Shown here: piece by piece, positions 63,759-64,000 of the stretch
Layout of the letters: every line of letters begins with the position of its first letter
Position numbering within the stretch: position 1 is the stretch's first letter
Assembly: GCF_022531965.1 (NCBI RefSeq)
Contig: NZ_CP092831.1
Coordinates: forward strand, 2,012,001-2,076,000
Source of the DNA: Paenibacillus peoriae
GTDB lineage: Bacteria > Bacillota > Bacilli > Paenibacillales > Paenibacillaceae
Reading direction: 5' to 3'
DNA: 64,000 bases
Notes under the pieces: model-generated
The model's input: only the letters and a program-made list of their open reading frames with translations
What the model was told of the DNA's origin: nothing
Database searches by the model: none
Position numbers and translations under genes: made by a program

Positions 63759-64000
63759 GCAGATCCTCCTTGAGGCTTATGCTATACCAATACATAGTAT
63801 ATCATTTAAATAGTCTGAAATTCGAAGAGTACAAACTGAAAACAGTTCATTTACCTAATTTTGAATTTTTTTGTTTTTTGATATTAAAAAAGATATATAT
63901 GTTCACTGAATAGACATAAATATATTTAAAAATCTATACACTATTTTCTATTTCATTCAAAAAAACAATCGAATAAAACGATATATAGTAAGTTGGACAT
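63759..64000. other. AT-rich end region, no gene seen
   Basis: Contains the presumed promoter of the serine hydrolase and very AT-rich sequence. No open frame with a ribosome site was found. Confidence 0.5.

Noticed and set aside
1..64000. CRISPR arrays, insertion sequences, prophage or tRNA genes
   Set aside because: No regularly spaced direct repeats, transposase, integrase, phage structural or tRNA-like sequences were noticed on either strand.

Overview
The window looks like a chromosomal segment of a Paenibacillus of the P. polymyxa type. The grounds are moderate GC, strong AGGAGG-type ribosome sites, frequent TTG/GTG starts, Gram-positive lipoproteins, sugar ABC importers without their own ATPase, CcpA-type cre sites, a T-box leader, class Ib nrdIEF with tandem NrdR boxes, and yqhG/yqhH. 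This is inferred from gene content and not from a marker gene. I saw no rRNA, tRNA, CRISPR array, insertion sequence or prophage.

Layout. 1-6.8 kb: yqhG (cut by the window edge), yqhH helicase, an XRE regulator divergent from fabF, a WYL regulator and a zinc-ribbon/effector-binding protein. 6.8-12.2 kb: a drug-type MFS pump divergent from its TetR regulator, which heads a tight run (orphan protein, macro-domain hydrolase, GrpB), then an aminotransferase behind a T-box whose specifier reads as GCC (Ala). 12.2-21 kb: a DUF1349 protein, a frameshifted DUF1361 gene, then an arabinan-utilisation operon (solute-binding protein, two permeases, lipoprotein endo-arabinanase, intracellular exo-arabinofuranosidase) divergent from an ArsR-type regulator. 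21-27.3 kb: small proteins, a 702-aa methyltransferase, a GrpB remnant, a VOC protein and a MarR/MFS efflux pair with clear operators. 27.4-31.2 kb: nrdIEF. 31.4-33.6 kb: DUF2500, GNAT and MFS genes. 33.6-39.5 kb: an orphan solute-binding lipoprotein, a LacI regulator and a GH2 beta-mannosidase. 39.6-46 kb: a decayed sugar isomerase, an intact DUF1361 gene, YwbE, DUF2238, a GT4 glycosyltransferase, MFS and FUSC-type membrane proteins. 46-51.7 kb: helD, adenine deaminase, a Crp/Fnr regulator and a darcynin-like protein. 51.9-56 kb: a stalk-domain protein, then a solute-binding lipoprotein paired with a methyl-accepting chemotaxis protein. 56-63.8 kb: a LacY-type symporter, brnQ, an AraC regulator divergent from a YicI-type alpha-xylosidase, and a beta-lactamase-fold hydrolase.

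The dominant theme is plant-polysaccharide scavenging (arabinan, mannan, xyloglucan fragments), each locus with its own regulator. The least explained items are a ~100-nt small RNA candidate at 45981-46081 with its own promoter and terminator, a structured RNA between nrdE and nrdF, the solute-binding-protein/chemoreceptor pair with two palindromes upstream, and the TetR-orphan-macro-GrpB run. All functional calls are from reading the translated sequence; no database search was run.
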